Origin: Candidatus Heimdallarchaeota archaeon
GTDB taxonomy: Archaea > Asgardarchaeota > Heimdallarchaeia > Heimdallarchaeales > Heimdallarchaeaceae
Direction of reading: 5' to 3'
Length of the DNA: 35,832 nucleotides
NCBI GenBank assembly: GCA_021399345.1
Contig: JAAFKI010000196.1
Span: 1 to 35,832, forward strand
Below the pieces are notes generated by a model. It did no database searches. It saw only the letters and a program-made list of their open reading frames with translations, and had not been told where the DNA came from. The first letter of the stretch is position 1, and each line of letters starts with the position of its first letter. The translations under genes and the position numbers were made by a program. Shown in pieces: positions 1 to 6,996 of the stretch.

Positions 1-375
1 AATCTTTATACAGTTATAACTGATTTTAATAAACCAGTTATAGATGGACCTGAAGATTTTTGGATTTATGATAATGAGACAGAAATATCTTTTGTTTGGA
101 GTGTTTCAGATGCAACTCCATGGAGTTATATTATTTTAGTTAATTCTGTTGAAATCGAAACAGAAGAATGGTATGAGACCTCAATTGAGTTTGACTGGAA
201 TGATATTTCTCCTCAAAATCTTACAGTTACCTTGCTTTTATTTGATTATTTTGGAAATCAAGCTGTTGATATAGTTCTTATTGAAATTAGGGCCACTCCA
301 GAACGAAGTAGCTTCTTCTTAGTTCTAATTCCTTTAATTCCACTTTATATCATTCAGAAGAAACTAAAGAAATAG
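1..375 (+). CDS. C-terminal part of a secreted, membrane-anchored protein (5' end outside window)
   Basis: The reading frame is open from base 1 to a TAG at 373-375, giving the last 124 residues. The visible part is rich in aromatic, acidic and beta-strand-forming residues (for example WSYIILVNSVEIETEEWYE), as in Ig-like or other beta-sandwich extracellular domains. It ends with a single hydrophobic helix (FFLVLIPLIPLYII) and a lysine-rich tail (QKKLKK), which is a C-terminal membrane anchor with the tail in the cytoplasm. This tail layout recurs in the protease at 24482-26359. No catalytic motif is visible, so the function is unknown; a surface or cell-envelope protein is the reasonable inference. 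Confidence 0.7.
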   Translation, partial: NLYTVITDFNKPVIDGPEDFWIYDNETEISFVWSVSDATPWSYIILVNSVEIETEEWYETSIEFDWNDISPQNLTVTLLLFDYFGNQAVDIVLIEIRATPERSSFFLVLIPLIPLYIIQKKLKK

Positions 376-379
376 CTTT

Positions 380-640
380 TCATCCTAATTTTTTTTCTAT
401 TTCTTTTAGTATTTTTAAATCCTTAATATCCGAAGATAAATTCACAAAATCATGTTTTGGAGTTTCGATTGAAATTAGTTGATTTACTTGAAGAAGTTTC
501 ATAATTTCCTCTAGCGGATATTCTCCAGAACCAATGCTATGGTGCTGATCTACAACACTGTCTAGTTTTCCATCAGATATGTGTGTAATATAGGGATTTA
601 ACGAAAGAAACTGTTTAATATATTCTAACAGTTTTCTTAA
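380..640 (-). pseudogene. 5'-truncated xylose-isomerase-like TIM-barrel (sugar phosphate isomerase/epimerase family) fragment
   Basis: On the minus strand a frame runs from about 640 down to a TGA at 382-380 and encodes about 87 residues that look like the end of an AP-endonuclease-2/xylose-isomerase-like TIM barrel. HISDGK and DQHHSIGSGEYP match the metal- and substrate-binding strands near the end of these barrels (family pattern HxxD, then DxHxxxGxGxxxF). Reading upstream, the frame hits a stop at 643-641 and there is no start codon, so roughly the first two thirds of a normal 250-280 residue protein is missing. The break coincides with the 5' break of the flippase fragment on the other strand. 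It is either a dead remnant or one side of a mis-assembly. Confidence 0.6.
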
Positions 641-1011
641 TTATCCCCTATGATGGATTATTAGCTTTAGGAGCAGCTTATTTGGTTCGAAGAGGTATTT
701 ATTTCCTTGGGTTAGCAATTGTTTCTCAAAGATATTTCAAAGTAGAATATCCAAAGAAAACCTCGTTAATTCTCGTGATATTGATGGTATTTTCAGCTGG
801 TATAGGAACTATACTTTACTATCTAGCATTTACTTTCCTTAACAATAATCTAAACATCTTGATCTCGTTTGGTATAGCTACTATTATTTTCGCAATAGCT
901 GTTCTAGTGTTCAAGCTAATAACAAGAGAAGATATACAATTCTTGTTAAATATAGCAAGAAATTACTTCAAAAATATGGGAGTAACAAAAAATAAGGCTA
1001 AAACAAATTAA
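619..1011 (+). pseudogene. 5'-truncated membrane protein, C-terminal part of a polysaccharide (Wzx/MATE-like) flippase
   Basis: The frame is open from 619 (stop at 616-618) to the TAA ending at 1011. Protein-like sequence begins about 634 and continues through the nominal TTG start at 682, with DGLLALGAAYLVRRGI resembling the interior of a flippase rather than an N-terminus. Two further hydrophobic helices follow (LILVILMVFSAGIGTILYYL and ILISFGIATIIFAIAVLVF), then a polar tail with TREDIQFL, a common end for RfbX/Wzx-type oligosaccharide flippases. Intact members are about 400-500 residues, so only the last quarter is present. There is no convincing start codon or ribosome site. Function is inferred from layout and tail only. 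Confidence 0.5.
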
Positions 1012-1014
1012 ATC

Positions 1015-2913
1015 TTAATTTTCTGCTTCCATAAAGAAGATGATTTTACCATAAGTATCCAGATCATATAATTCATGATAGAATGTTGCCAATGATAGTT
1101 TTGATTCAAACTGTTCTCCCCAGACTACTTCTGCAAAAGATTTTGCTCTTAATGGGTCAAGTGGGAACTCTTCAGGGTTCATTATACTGCCATACTTTGG
1201 CATAATTCCTTCAGCTACTTGGTATTTTTGTTTACTTGTTTTAAACCAGTCAAAGATAGCCATAAACACTTCATCTTCAAGCGGATCTTGAGCAAATATG
1301 AATAATTTTATCAAATTGATTTTCTTATCTTCTCCAACCATAGCTTTGAGATTTTCATCATCGATTTCTGTATACTTTGGTGCATTAACTATCTGTTCTA
1401 CTCTCTCTTTTTCGCTTTCAGCTTTTTCTCTAAAGTTCCAGTCTTCTGGAGCGAGATTCAGAGCTTTGTTGTAAGCTTCTAAAGCTCCATCAAATTTGAC
1501 TTGTTTAACGAGTAATACTGCATAATTTAACCATAAATCAGGGTCTTCATTATTATCTTTCAAGAGAGTAAAAATAATGTGTGTTGCTTCTTCGAATGAT
1601 TCTTTTTTACTTAGAACAGATGCAAGCTTGAGACCTGTTTGACAATCATCTGGTTGGAGATCGAAAGCTCGTCGATAGTATTCAATAGCTGAATCAAGAT
1701 CATTTTTACCATGGAAAAACATATCACCTAATTTGATTATGGTAGCAAGATGGCTCTCATCGTACTGCAGAATAGGTTTAAGCTGTTGAATAGCTTCATC
1801 AAATTTGCCTATTTTGGCGTAAAGAAGACCCAGATTATACATAGAAACAACATTCTTTGAATCAATTTTAACTACAGCCTGATAAAATACAATAGTCTCT
1901 TCAATCATCTCTAGTTTCTGAGCAAGAGAACCTAGAACATTGAGGATATCTAAATCTTCAAAGGCAAGTTTTTCTGATTCAATACCTCCAGCAACTAAGA
2001 CAAGTATCTTCTCCATGAATATTATCTCTTCAGATTCGAACTTATATTCCATGAATTTCTTCCAATCCATTTCCTCTTCAACACCTATTGTCTCCATGAG
2101 GTGGTTGGTAAGAAAATTAAGAGTCTCTTCAATCATAGATACAGCATAGGAGATAATTTCTTGGTCTTCCTCTTCTTTGATATTGTCAATAAGAATTTGG
2201 AGATTCTTATAAGTTGAAGGGATAGGGGCTTCAGATAAATCTTCTAGTTCTACATCTTTAGCTGACTGTAATGCTGCTTCAGCTGTTTCCTCCAGTTCAG
2301 ATGGTTCCTTCATTCCTGGGGCCATAGGGATGCTTCCTGAAGGTGCGCCAAAAACGGCTCCTGGGGCCATAGGAGGAGGTTGAGCAACATAAATACCTGA
2401 ATCATCAGTTTCTCCGGTACCAAATTCTTCACTAAGTTCTTCAGTATGGTCAAAACTAATAGAGGTAGGAGCAGGAGTTGGAACAGCTGGAGCGGGAATT
2501 ACTGGAGTGGGTATTTCTCCTTCAGATTCAACTGTAGTCTCTACTTTCTCGAACAGTTCATCGGTTAGAGGTTGAGGTTCATCTTCAGGTTCTAAAATAT
2601 CTTCAAAAACATCTTTAATTTTGATCAGTAAGCGTTCAGCTTTTTTCTTGACTCCTATTGTATCAGAAAGAGCAGCTTCTTGAATCACAGCTAAGGCTTC
2701 TTGTGATTCCCCAGCTAAAACGGCTAAAATATCAAGAGCATTTATGCGAACTAAATCGTCAGGATCCTTTTTGACAAGATCAACAAGGGCAGAATATGCA
2801 AAGGAAGCTCCTAAGTCCAACTTCTTCATATCATGAAGAGAATCTAAGCGTTCAATTACATGCTTAGATTTGAGCAACTTAAGAAACCGTTTTTGTTCGC
2901 CTTTAGATATCAT
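1015..2913 (-). CDS. HEAT/TPR repeat protein with proline-rich linker
   Basis: This protein has 632 residues, starts at an ATG and carries no signal peptide or membrane helix. Residues about 1-110 are helical, HEAT-like repeats (DPDDLVRINALDILAVL is typical). Residues about 115-235 are acidic and rich in proline, alanine and glycine, a disordered linker. From about 330 to 510 there are several TPR units (for example NVVSMYNLGLLYAKIGKFDE and DDCQTGLKLASVLSKKESFE). The last 120 residues are a separate, unrecognised domain. Such proteins are scaffolds; the partner is not evident. It lies just downstream of the TFB gene on the same strand, with 109 bases between them, so co-transcription is possible but unproven. 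Confidence 0.8.
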   Translation of the reverse strand: MISKGEQKRFLKLLKSKHVIERLDSLHDMKKLDLGASFAYSALVDLVKKDPDDLVRINALDILAVLAGESQEALAVIQEAALSDTIGVKKKAERLLIKIKDVFEDILEPEDEPQPLTDELFEKVETTVESEGEIPTPVIPAPAVPTPAPTSISFDHTEELSEEFGTGETDDSGIYVAQPPPMAPGAVFGAPSGSIPMAPGMKEPSELEETAEAALQSAKDVELEDLSEAPIPSTYKNLQILIDNIKEEEDQEIISYAVSMIEETLNFLTNHLMETIGVEEEMDWKKFMEYKFESEEIIFMEKILVLVAGGIESEKLAFEDLDILNVLGSLAQKLEMIEETIVFYQAVVKIDSKNVVSMYNLGLLYAKIGKFDEAIQQLKPILQYDESHLATIIKLGDMFFHGKNDLDSAIEYYRRAFDLQPDDCQTGLKLASVLSKKESFEEATHIIFTLLKDNNEDPDLWLNYAVLLVKQVKFDGALEAYNKALNLAPEDWNFREKAESEKERVEQIVNAPKYTEIDDENLKAMVGEDKKINLIKLFIFAQDPLEDEVFMAIFDWFKTSKQKYQVAEGIMPKYGSIMNPEEFPLDPLRAKSFAEVVWGEQFESKLSLATFYHELYDLDTYGKIIFFMEAEN

Positions 2914-3022
2914 GGTGATTCAAATCTACTTATCTACAATAACTTAATGAAAATTTTACTCTAAAAATATATTGATAGTAAAATGCAAAAAAAAGGGAAA
3001 AAAGGAAAAAGATGGAAAATAA

Positions 3023-3964
3023 TCATAAATTGAGCTGTAAATGGTTCATAAGATACCTGCAGTGCTCTCTAAGAGTAGTTGAAGGAATACTAAGGAAGCG
3101 AGAAATTTCTTCTTTAGAGATCAATTGTTCTCCCAAGTATCGTGCGCCCACTAAATTGGTGGCTATGTATAAACAACTAACTGAAAATACACTAGGCTTA
3201 CGTCCATTTACTTTAATTTGGCTGAGCTTAGTAGCGATTGTTTCGATGGAAGTGATAAGTTTCTCATAAGCTAGTTCATCGTTAGGATCAATATTTTCTA
3301 ACCTCTGTCTAAGAACATCATTAGATTTTAGCAGAGCTAAATATTTAGGAATGAAAGATTCAGCAGAACTGTTTTTGTACGACATACCTGACTCTATTAT
3401 GTAGTCCCTGACTGCCTTAGAACTAAGTTTGGTCCCTGACTCTTTGAAAATACTAACTATATCATTTATTGAACAAGCCATTCCACGATTTTTCATATGT
3501 TTGATAGTCAGAGCAGTACAAACTAGGAAAATGTTAGTTACTTTGTTGCCTTTTCTCTTCTCAGCTGCATAGATTTTCTTGAGCTCAAACATCAAATCGT
3601 TTCTAGCATGCTCGGAAAAACCTAGACGAGTTAAGATTGATAAGATACGTCCTTTGTTCTCTTCGACAGCGTCGTAGCTAGAATTGGCTGCATTGTAAAG
3701 CCTTCTAAATTTATCTCTCATATCTGCGTTAGCGTCGTATACTCTAAATGAAGTTGAGACAGTATTCCTTCTAGATTCAGGAGATCCCATCCTACTATCA
3801 GGTCCGTCGCCTCTGTCAAGGAAGTGAGTTCCCTCAATAACTTTGTCAACTATTATTGAACAGTTACGACAAATTACATCTCCTCTTTGTGTGTCAGAAA
3901 TGAACTCTATACCATTGCATTCAGGACACGCATGTTCTTGTTCGTGTAAAACTGTACCAGACAT
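3023..3964 (-). CDS. tfb: divergent transcription initiation factor TFIIB (TFB) paralogue
   Basis: TFB bridges TBP on the TATA box and RNA polymerase. With an ATG at 3964 the protein has 313 residues, the usual TFB size. An N-terminal zinc ribbon is formed by C13, C16, C32 and C35 (CPEC and CRNC). After a linker come two cyclin-fold repeats, about residues 100-200 and 205-313, the second ending in a helix-turn-helix-like segment (ISKEEISRFLSIPSTTLREH). The frame is open 57 codons further upstream, but a TATA-like box at 4001-3994 places transcription start near 3970, after those codons, which supports the internal ATG. The B-reader/B-finger region is unlike canonical TFB: the usual CGLV and EWR motifs are replaced by CSIIV and a GTHFLDRGD stretch. 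This is probably a specialised second TFB. Confidence 0.88.
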   Translation of the reverse strand: MSGTVLHEQEHACPECNGIEFISDTQRGDVICRNCSIIVDKVIEGTHFLDRGDGPDSRMGSPESRRNTVSTSFRVYDANADMRDKFRRLYNAANSSYDAVEENKGRILSILTRLGFSEHARNDLMFELKKIYAAEKRKGNKVTNIFLVCTALTIKHMKNRGMACSINDIVSIFKESGTKLSSKAVRDYIIESGMSYKNSSAESFIPKYLALLKSNDVLRQRLENIDPNDELAYEKLITSIETIATKLSQIKVNGRKPSVFSVSCLYIATNLVGARYLGEQLISKEEISRFLSIPSTTLREHCRYLMNHLQLNL

Positions 3965-3993
3965 TGCTTTCAAGTAGACTTTGCTGATTCGCA

Positions 3994-4001
3994 TATTTAA
4001 G
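3994..4001 (-). promoter_or_regulatory. TATA box of the TFB gene
   Basis: The minus strand reads CTTAAATA, a full match to the archaeal YTTWWANA box. Its first base lies 37 nt before the ATG at 3964, so transcription would begin about 6 nt before the start codon. This decides between the long and the short TFB start. Confidence 0.55.
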
Positions 4002-4170
4002 GTATTAAGAGAGGCATGATTGAAACTATTGTAAGTGATTCTCTTTGCTCTTCTTCCCTCCGACACTAATGTTTTCAGAGTTCTTTTTGAAAGTGAAAGT
4101 ATGTTTAAAAGTAGTGAAAATACGTGGGACTGCATCTGCTTTTTTTTTCAACGCGCAAAACAAAACAAAG

Positions 4171-4208
4171 AATCTTACCACACAAATATTTTTTTACGTG
4201 GTAAGATT
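4171..4208. repeat. perfect 11-bp inverted repeat with 16-nt spacer
   Basis: AATCTTACCAC at 4171-4181 is matched exactly by its reverse complement GTGGTAAGATT at 4198-4208. It sits 83 bases before the methyltransferase start and about 207 bases before the TFB start, between divergent genes, where a terminator is not expected. An operator for a dimeric regulator is the simplest reading. A T run follows at 4217-4223, so a stem-loop terminator for an unseen small transcript is the alternative. Confidence 0.5.
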
Positions 4209-4291
4209 TTCCTCCCTTTTTTTGCTGCGGTGTATTTTTAATTTTCTAGCATAGGAGAAGACTTTTATTTTCTTTTGCTTCTTGTTTTTCA

Positions 4292-6136
4292 TTGAGAATT
4301 GCAGATCCTTATCTAAACTCTTTACAGAAATATGGTACTTCATCTAAAGGATGGTCTGCAATTCTTGCAGGGCTTATACAAGCATCCAATCATTCTGAAC
4401 AATTGTTTTCTTTCTGTCTTAAAACAATTCCAAGTTTAGAAGACACCTATCTGACTGATGCTCAAACTGATGTTTCCAAAAAAAACTATTCTCTAGACGA
4501 AACTCTTTCATCTAAACTTCTTACTCCCTTTCACCTTTCATTCTTTGATAAATCTCCTGATATCAGTAAGCAAATTGGCCAGTTCTTTACTCCTTCTTAC
4601 ATATCTCGATTTATTGCTATGACTTCCTTAGCTCATTTTACTGATACTCTCTCAGGAGCATCTTTAGTTAATGAACTACTTGAAATGAAACTTGCTGATC
4701 TTGCCGTTGGAACGGGGAATTTACTTATTTCTCTATTGTATCAAGTACTAGAAAAGTTAAAACCTTTAACTGAAGATAAACGTGACTTACTACACGATTT
4801 TCTATCCACTAATCTCTATGGCTTTGATTTAGATCCTTTTGCATTATTTATAAGCAAACTTCGAGTCTTCCTCTTTTCGTCCCTTTTTCTTCCCGACCAT
4901 GATTTACCCAATCTAGAAGAGAACTTCTGTCTTGGTAACTCCCTCTTGAAGAGTACAATAAATAATGATTCATCGAAAGTTGCTTTCAAACCTGTCAAAT
5001 TCTTCGATAAAAAAGATTCTCTTCATTTTGACATAATTGTTTCTAATCCTCCTTACATGTCCTACGGTTTAAGAGAGGCTCAAAAATACCATCCCAAATT
5101 CAAGCAATATTTACGAAAAAACTTCCACTCTGCTGAATACAAACTTAGTCTCTATCCAATATTTATTGAAAGATCTTTAGAGTTACTTAATGATAATGGG
5201 ATTCTTGGTATTATCACTCCCGATTCTCACCTTTTAGGTCGTTATTATTCTAAAATCAGATCACATATTCTTTCTAACTCTGAGATACTAGATATTTCTT
5301 TACTCGGATTTGAACCATTTAAAGGGGTAACAGTAGGTCGTCCTACTATATCTTTTCTCAAGAAAACAGATAAGAAAACTACCGTAAGTAGTGATAAATC
5401 GTTTCCAGTAAGATGGATTTCTTCCCAAGAAGATTTCATTAGAGAAAAATGGGAGGAATTCGGTAATTTCCAGACAGATTTTCACTCAACAGACCATAAC
5501 CGTTTTCATTTGTATTTTAATAAACAAGATAAAGGGTTTGTAGAAGATTGGAAAGGAAAATGTCTTCAAAAAATCGAAGATGTAGTTACAGTTCATACAG
5601 GTGTTAGAAGTAAGATTGGTCAGAAGAAAATCATCAGTAACAGAAAAGAATCCGATACTTGGAAGCGAGGAATCATTTCAGGTAATCAAGTGAAACCATT
5701 CCATCTAGAATACAGAAAACACTGGTTAAATATAGATCCATCCATTTTATGGTCTGGAGGTTTTAATCCTGAAATTGTTGAAAATCCTAAGATTATCATG
5801 AGACAGACAGGATATCATATCAAAACAGCTGTTGATACAACTGGCTATTATCATCTCAACAATTGTCACTCAGTTTCTCCGAAAAATGAACAGACAAATC
5901 TTTTTGCATTAGCTGTTATTCTCAACTCTCCAGAGTTTAACAGAGTCTATAGCATTTTAAGCTTGGAGAAGGGTCGATCTTTAGCTCAGATAGATATAGA
6001 CTTTTTACTTAAGATTCCTATACTAAAATTATCAACGAAAGAGGAAAAAAGACTAGAAGAATTTTACTTCAAACAGAAGGAAAAACAGGAACAAAAAAAG
6101 GAACTCCTTAGTTACTCAATTTTAGAGAATATCTAG
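4292..6136 (+). CDS. N6-adenine DNA methyltransferase, Eco57I/TaqI-like, without nuclease domain
   Basis: This 614-residue enzyme should transfer methyl from S-adenosylmethionine to the N6 of adenine in a specific DNA site. GQFFTP (96-101) is the entry motif of type IIG/type I methylases; DLAVGTGN (136-143) is AdoMet motif I; GFDLDP (177-182) is motif II; GNSLL (215-219) is motif III; NPPY (252-255) is catalytic motif IV. Residues about 410-600 look like a TaqI/Eco57I-type target recognition domain (GIISGNQVKPFHLEYRKHW). No PD-(D/E)XK nuclease precedes the methylase part, and no restriction gene is adjacent, so it is an orphan methyltransferase. The start is a TTG at 4292; the next ATG lies inside the fold. 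A second, unlike methyltransferase lies at 32751-34760. Confidence 0.85.
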   Translation: MRIADPYLNSLQKYGTSSKGWSAILAGLIQASNHSEQLFSFCLKTIPSLEDTYLTDAQTDVSKKNYSLDETLSSKLLTPFHLSFFDKSPDISKQIGQFFTPSYISRFIAMTSLAHFTDTLSGASLVNELLEMKLADLAVGTGNLLISLLYQVLEKLKPLTEDKRDLLHDFLSTNLYGFDLDPFALFISKLRVFLFSSLFLPDHDLPNLEENFCLGNSLLKSTINNDSSKVAFKPVKFFDKKDSLHFDIIVSNPPYMSYGLREAQKYHPKFKQYLRKNFHSAEYKLSLYPIFIERSLELLNDNGILGIITPDSHLLGRYYSKIRSHILSNSEILDISLLGFEPFKGVTVGRPTISFLKKTDKKTTVSSDKSFPVRWISSQEDFIREKWEEFGNFQTDFHSTDHNRFHLYFNKQDKGFVEDWKGKCLQKIEDVVTVHTGVRSKIGQKKIISNRKESDTWKRGIISGNQVKPFHLEYRKHWLNIDPSILWSGGFNPEIVENPKIIMRQTGYHIKTAVDTTGYYHLNNCHSVSPKNEQTNLFALAVILNSPEFNRVYSILSLEKGRSLAQIDIDFLLKIPILKLSTKEEKRLEEFYFKQKEKQEQKKELLSYSILENI

Positions 6137-6160
6137 ATTCTACAACGTTCTATGGAACAT

Positions 6161-6168
6161 TTTAAATA
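6161..6168 (+). promoter_or_regulatory. TATA box of the cysQ-sat/cysC operon
   Basis: TTTAAATA matches YTTWWANA in full and lies 28 bases before the GTG at 6189. The predicted transcription start (about 6191-6193) falls at or just after that codon, so the GTG at 6198 may be the true start of cysQ. Confidence 0.5.
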
Positions 6169-6188
6169 TACTCGTTCATGGGGGATGT

Positions 6189-6995
6189 GTGCTAGAAGTG
6201 GTAACTGTGAACATAGAGTTAAAACAAGCATTTGAAGTCCTTTGTGAAGCTGCAAAAGATGCTAGTAAAGCTCTACTTGAAATAGTAGAGAATGGTTTCG
6301 AGAAATCATTCAAAGCTAATGATGATCCAGTTACAACCGGTGATTTAACTGTAAACGCTATCTTGCAAGAAAAACTCTTTGAAGCTTTTCCAGAAATAGG
6401 CTGGTTATCTGAAGAAACCAGGGATAATCCGGAAAGACTAACTAAGGATTTTGTCTGGATTGTTGATCCCATTGATGGAACTAAAGAATTTGTTGAAGGC
6501 ATTCCTGAATATGCAATATCAGTTGCTTTAGTTAAGAATGGTGAACCAGTGGTCGGTCTTGTTTTGAATCCATTAAGAGATGAACTGTATACTGCTATCA
6601 AAGGTATGGGAGCTTTTCTTAATGGAGAACCAATAACAGTTGCAGAAAATCCTTCTGATAAGCCTGTTTTATTAGCAAGTAGATCAGAAACAAAACGCGG
6701 AGAATGGGAGCAATTTAAAGAATTTGCAGAGGTTATCCCTACAGGATCAATAGCCTACAAACTTGCATTGGTTGCAGCTGGGGAAGCTGATGGTACTTTC
6801 AGTCTTGGCCCAAAAAACGAATGGGATATCGCAGCAGGTCATTTGTTGATTGAGGAAGCAGGTGGAAAGGTTTCTGACCAGTATGGTCAAGGTTTTAAAT
6901 ACAACCAAGAAAAAACCCTTGTAAATTCAATCGTGGGCACATCTAGTGTGGCTTCAGAAAAAATATTTAATTTAATAGAAAACTCGAGGAATTGA
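6189..6995 (+). CDS. cysQ: 3'(2'),5'-bisphosphate nucleotidase (PAP phosphatase), CysQ/inositol monophosphatase family
   Basis: The enzyme hydrolyses PAP, the by-product left when PAPS donates its sulfate, to AMP and phosphate using magnesium. It has 268 residues, normal for the family. Metal ligands are visible: E75/E76 in GWLSEET, DPIDGT at 93-98 and WDIAAGHLLIEEAGG from 212. The WIVDPIDGTKEF form with KEF after DGT is typical of CysQ rather than of inositol monophosphatase. The start is a GTG; 6189, 6198 and 6207 are all possible and the TATA box favours 6198. It lies 1 base before the PAPS synthetase gene, so one mRNA makes PAPS and removes its product. An inositol phosphatase role cannot be fully excluded from sequence alone. 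Confidence 0.87.
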   Translation: MLEVVTVNIELKQAFEVLCEAAKDASKALLEIVENGFEKSFKANDDPVTTGDLTVNAILQEKLFEAFPEIGWLSEETRDNPERLTKDFVWIVDPIDGTKEFVEGIPEYAISVALVKNGEPVVGLVLNPLRDELYTAIKGMGAFLNGEPITVAENPSDKPVLLASRSETKRGEWEQFKEFAEVIPTGSIAYKLALVAAGEADGTFSLGPKNEWDIAAGHLLIEEAGGKVSDQYGQGFKYNQEKTLVNSIVGTSSVASEKIFNLIENSRN

Positions 6996-6996
6996 A

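Larger units (their letters stand above)
3965..4291. other. 327-bp divergent intergenic region between TFB and methyltransferase
   Basis: No gene is seen here. The minus-strand extension of the TFB frame (up to 4135) is judged non-coding because the TFB promoter lies inside it. The region holds the TFB TATA box, homopolymer T runs at 4140-4148 and 4217-4223, and the perfect inverted repeat at 4171-4208. Both flanking genes are transcribed away from it, so it must contain their promoters. Confidence 0.6.

Noticed and set aside
3965..4135. 57 extra N-terminal codons of the TFB frame
   Set aside because: They contain the TATA box of the gene and resemble no TFB N-terminus; the zinc ribbon starts normally about 12 residues after the inner ATG.
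4292..6136. Complete type IIG restriction-modification enzyme
   Set aside because: No PD-(D/E)XK nuclease segment is visible before the methylase motifs, and the protein is shorter than fused type IIG enzymes (usually about 900-1100 residues).
6176..6601. 141-codon minus-strand frame inside cysQ
   Set aside because: It is antisense to a clear enzyme gene, has low-complexity serine-rich translation and no motif.
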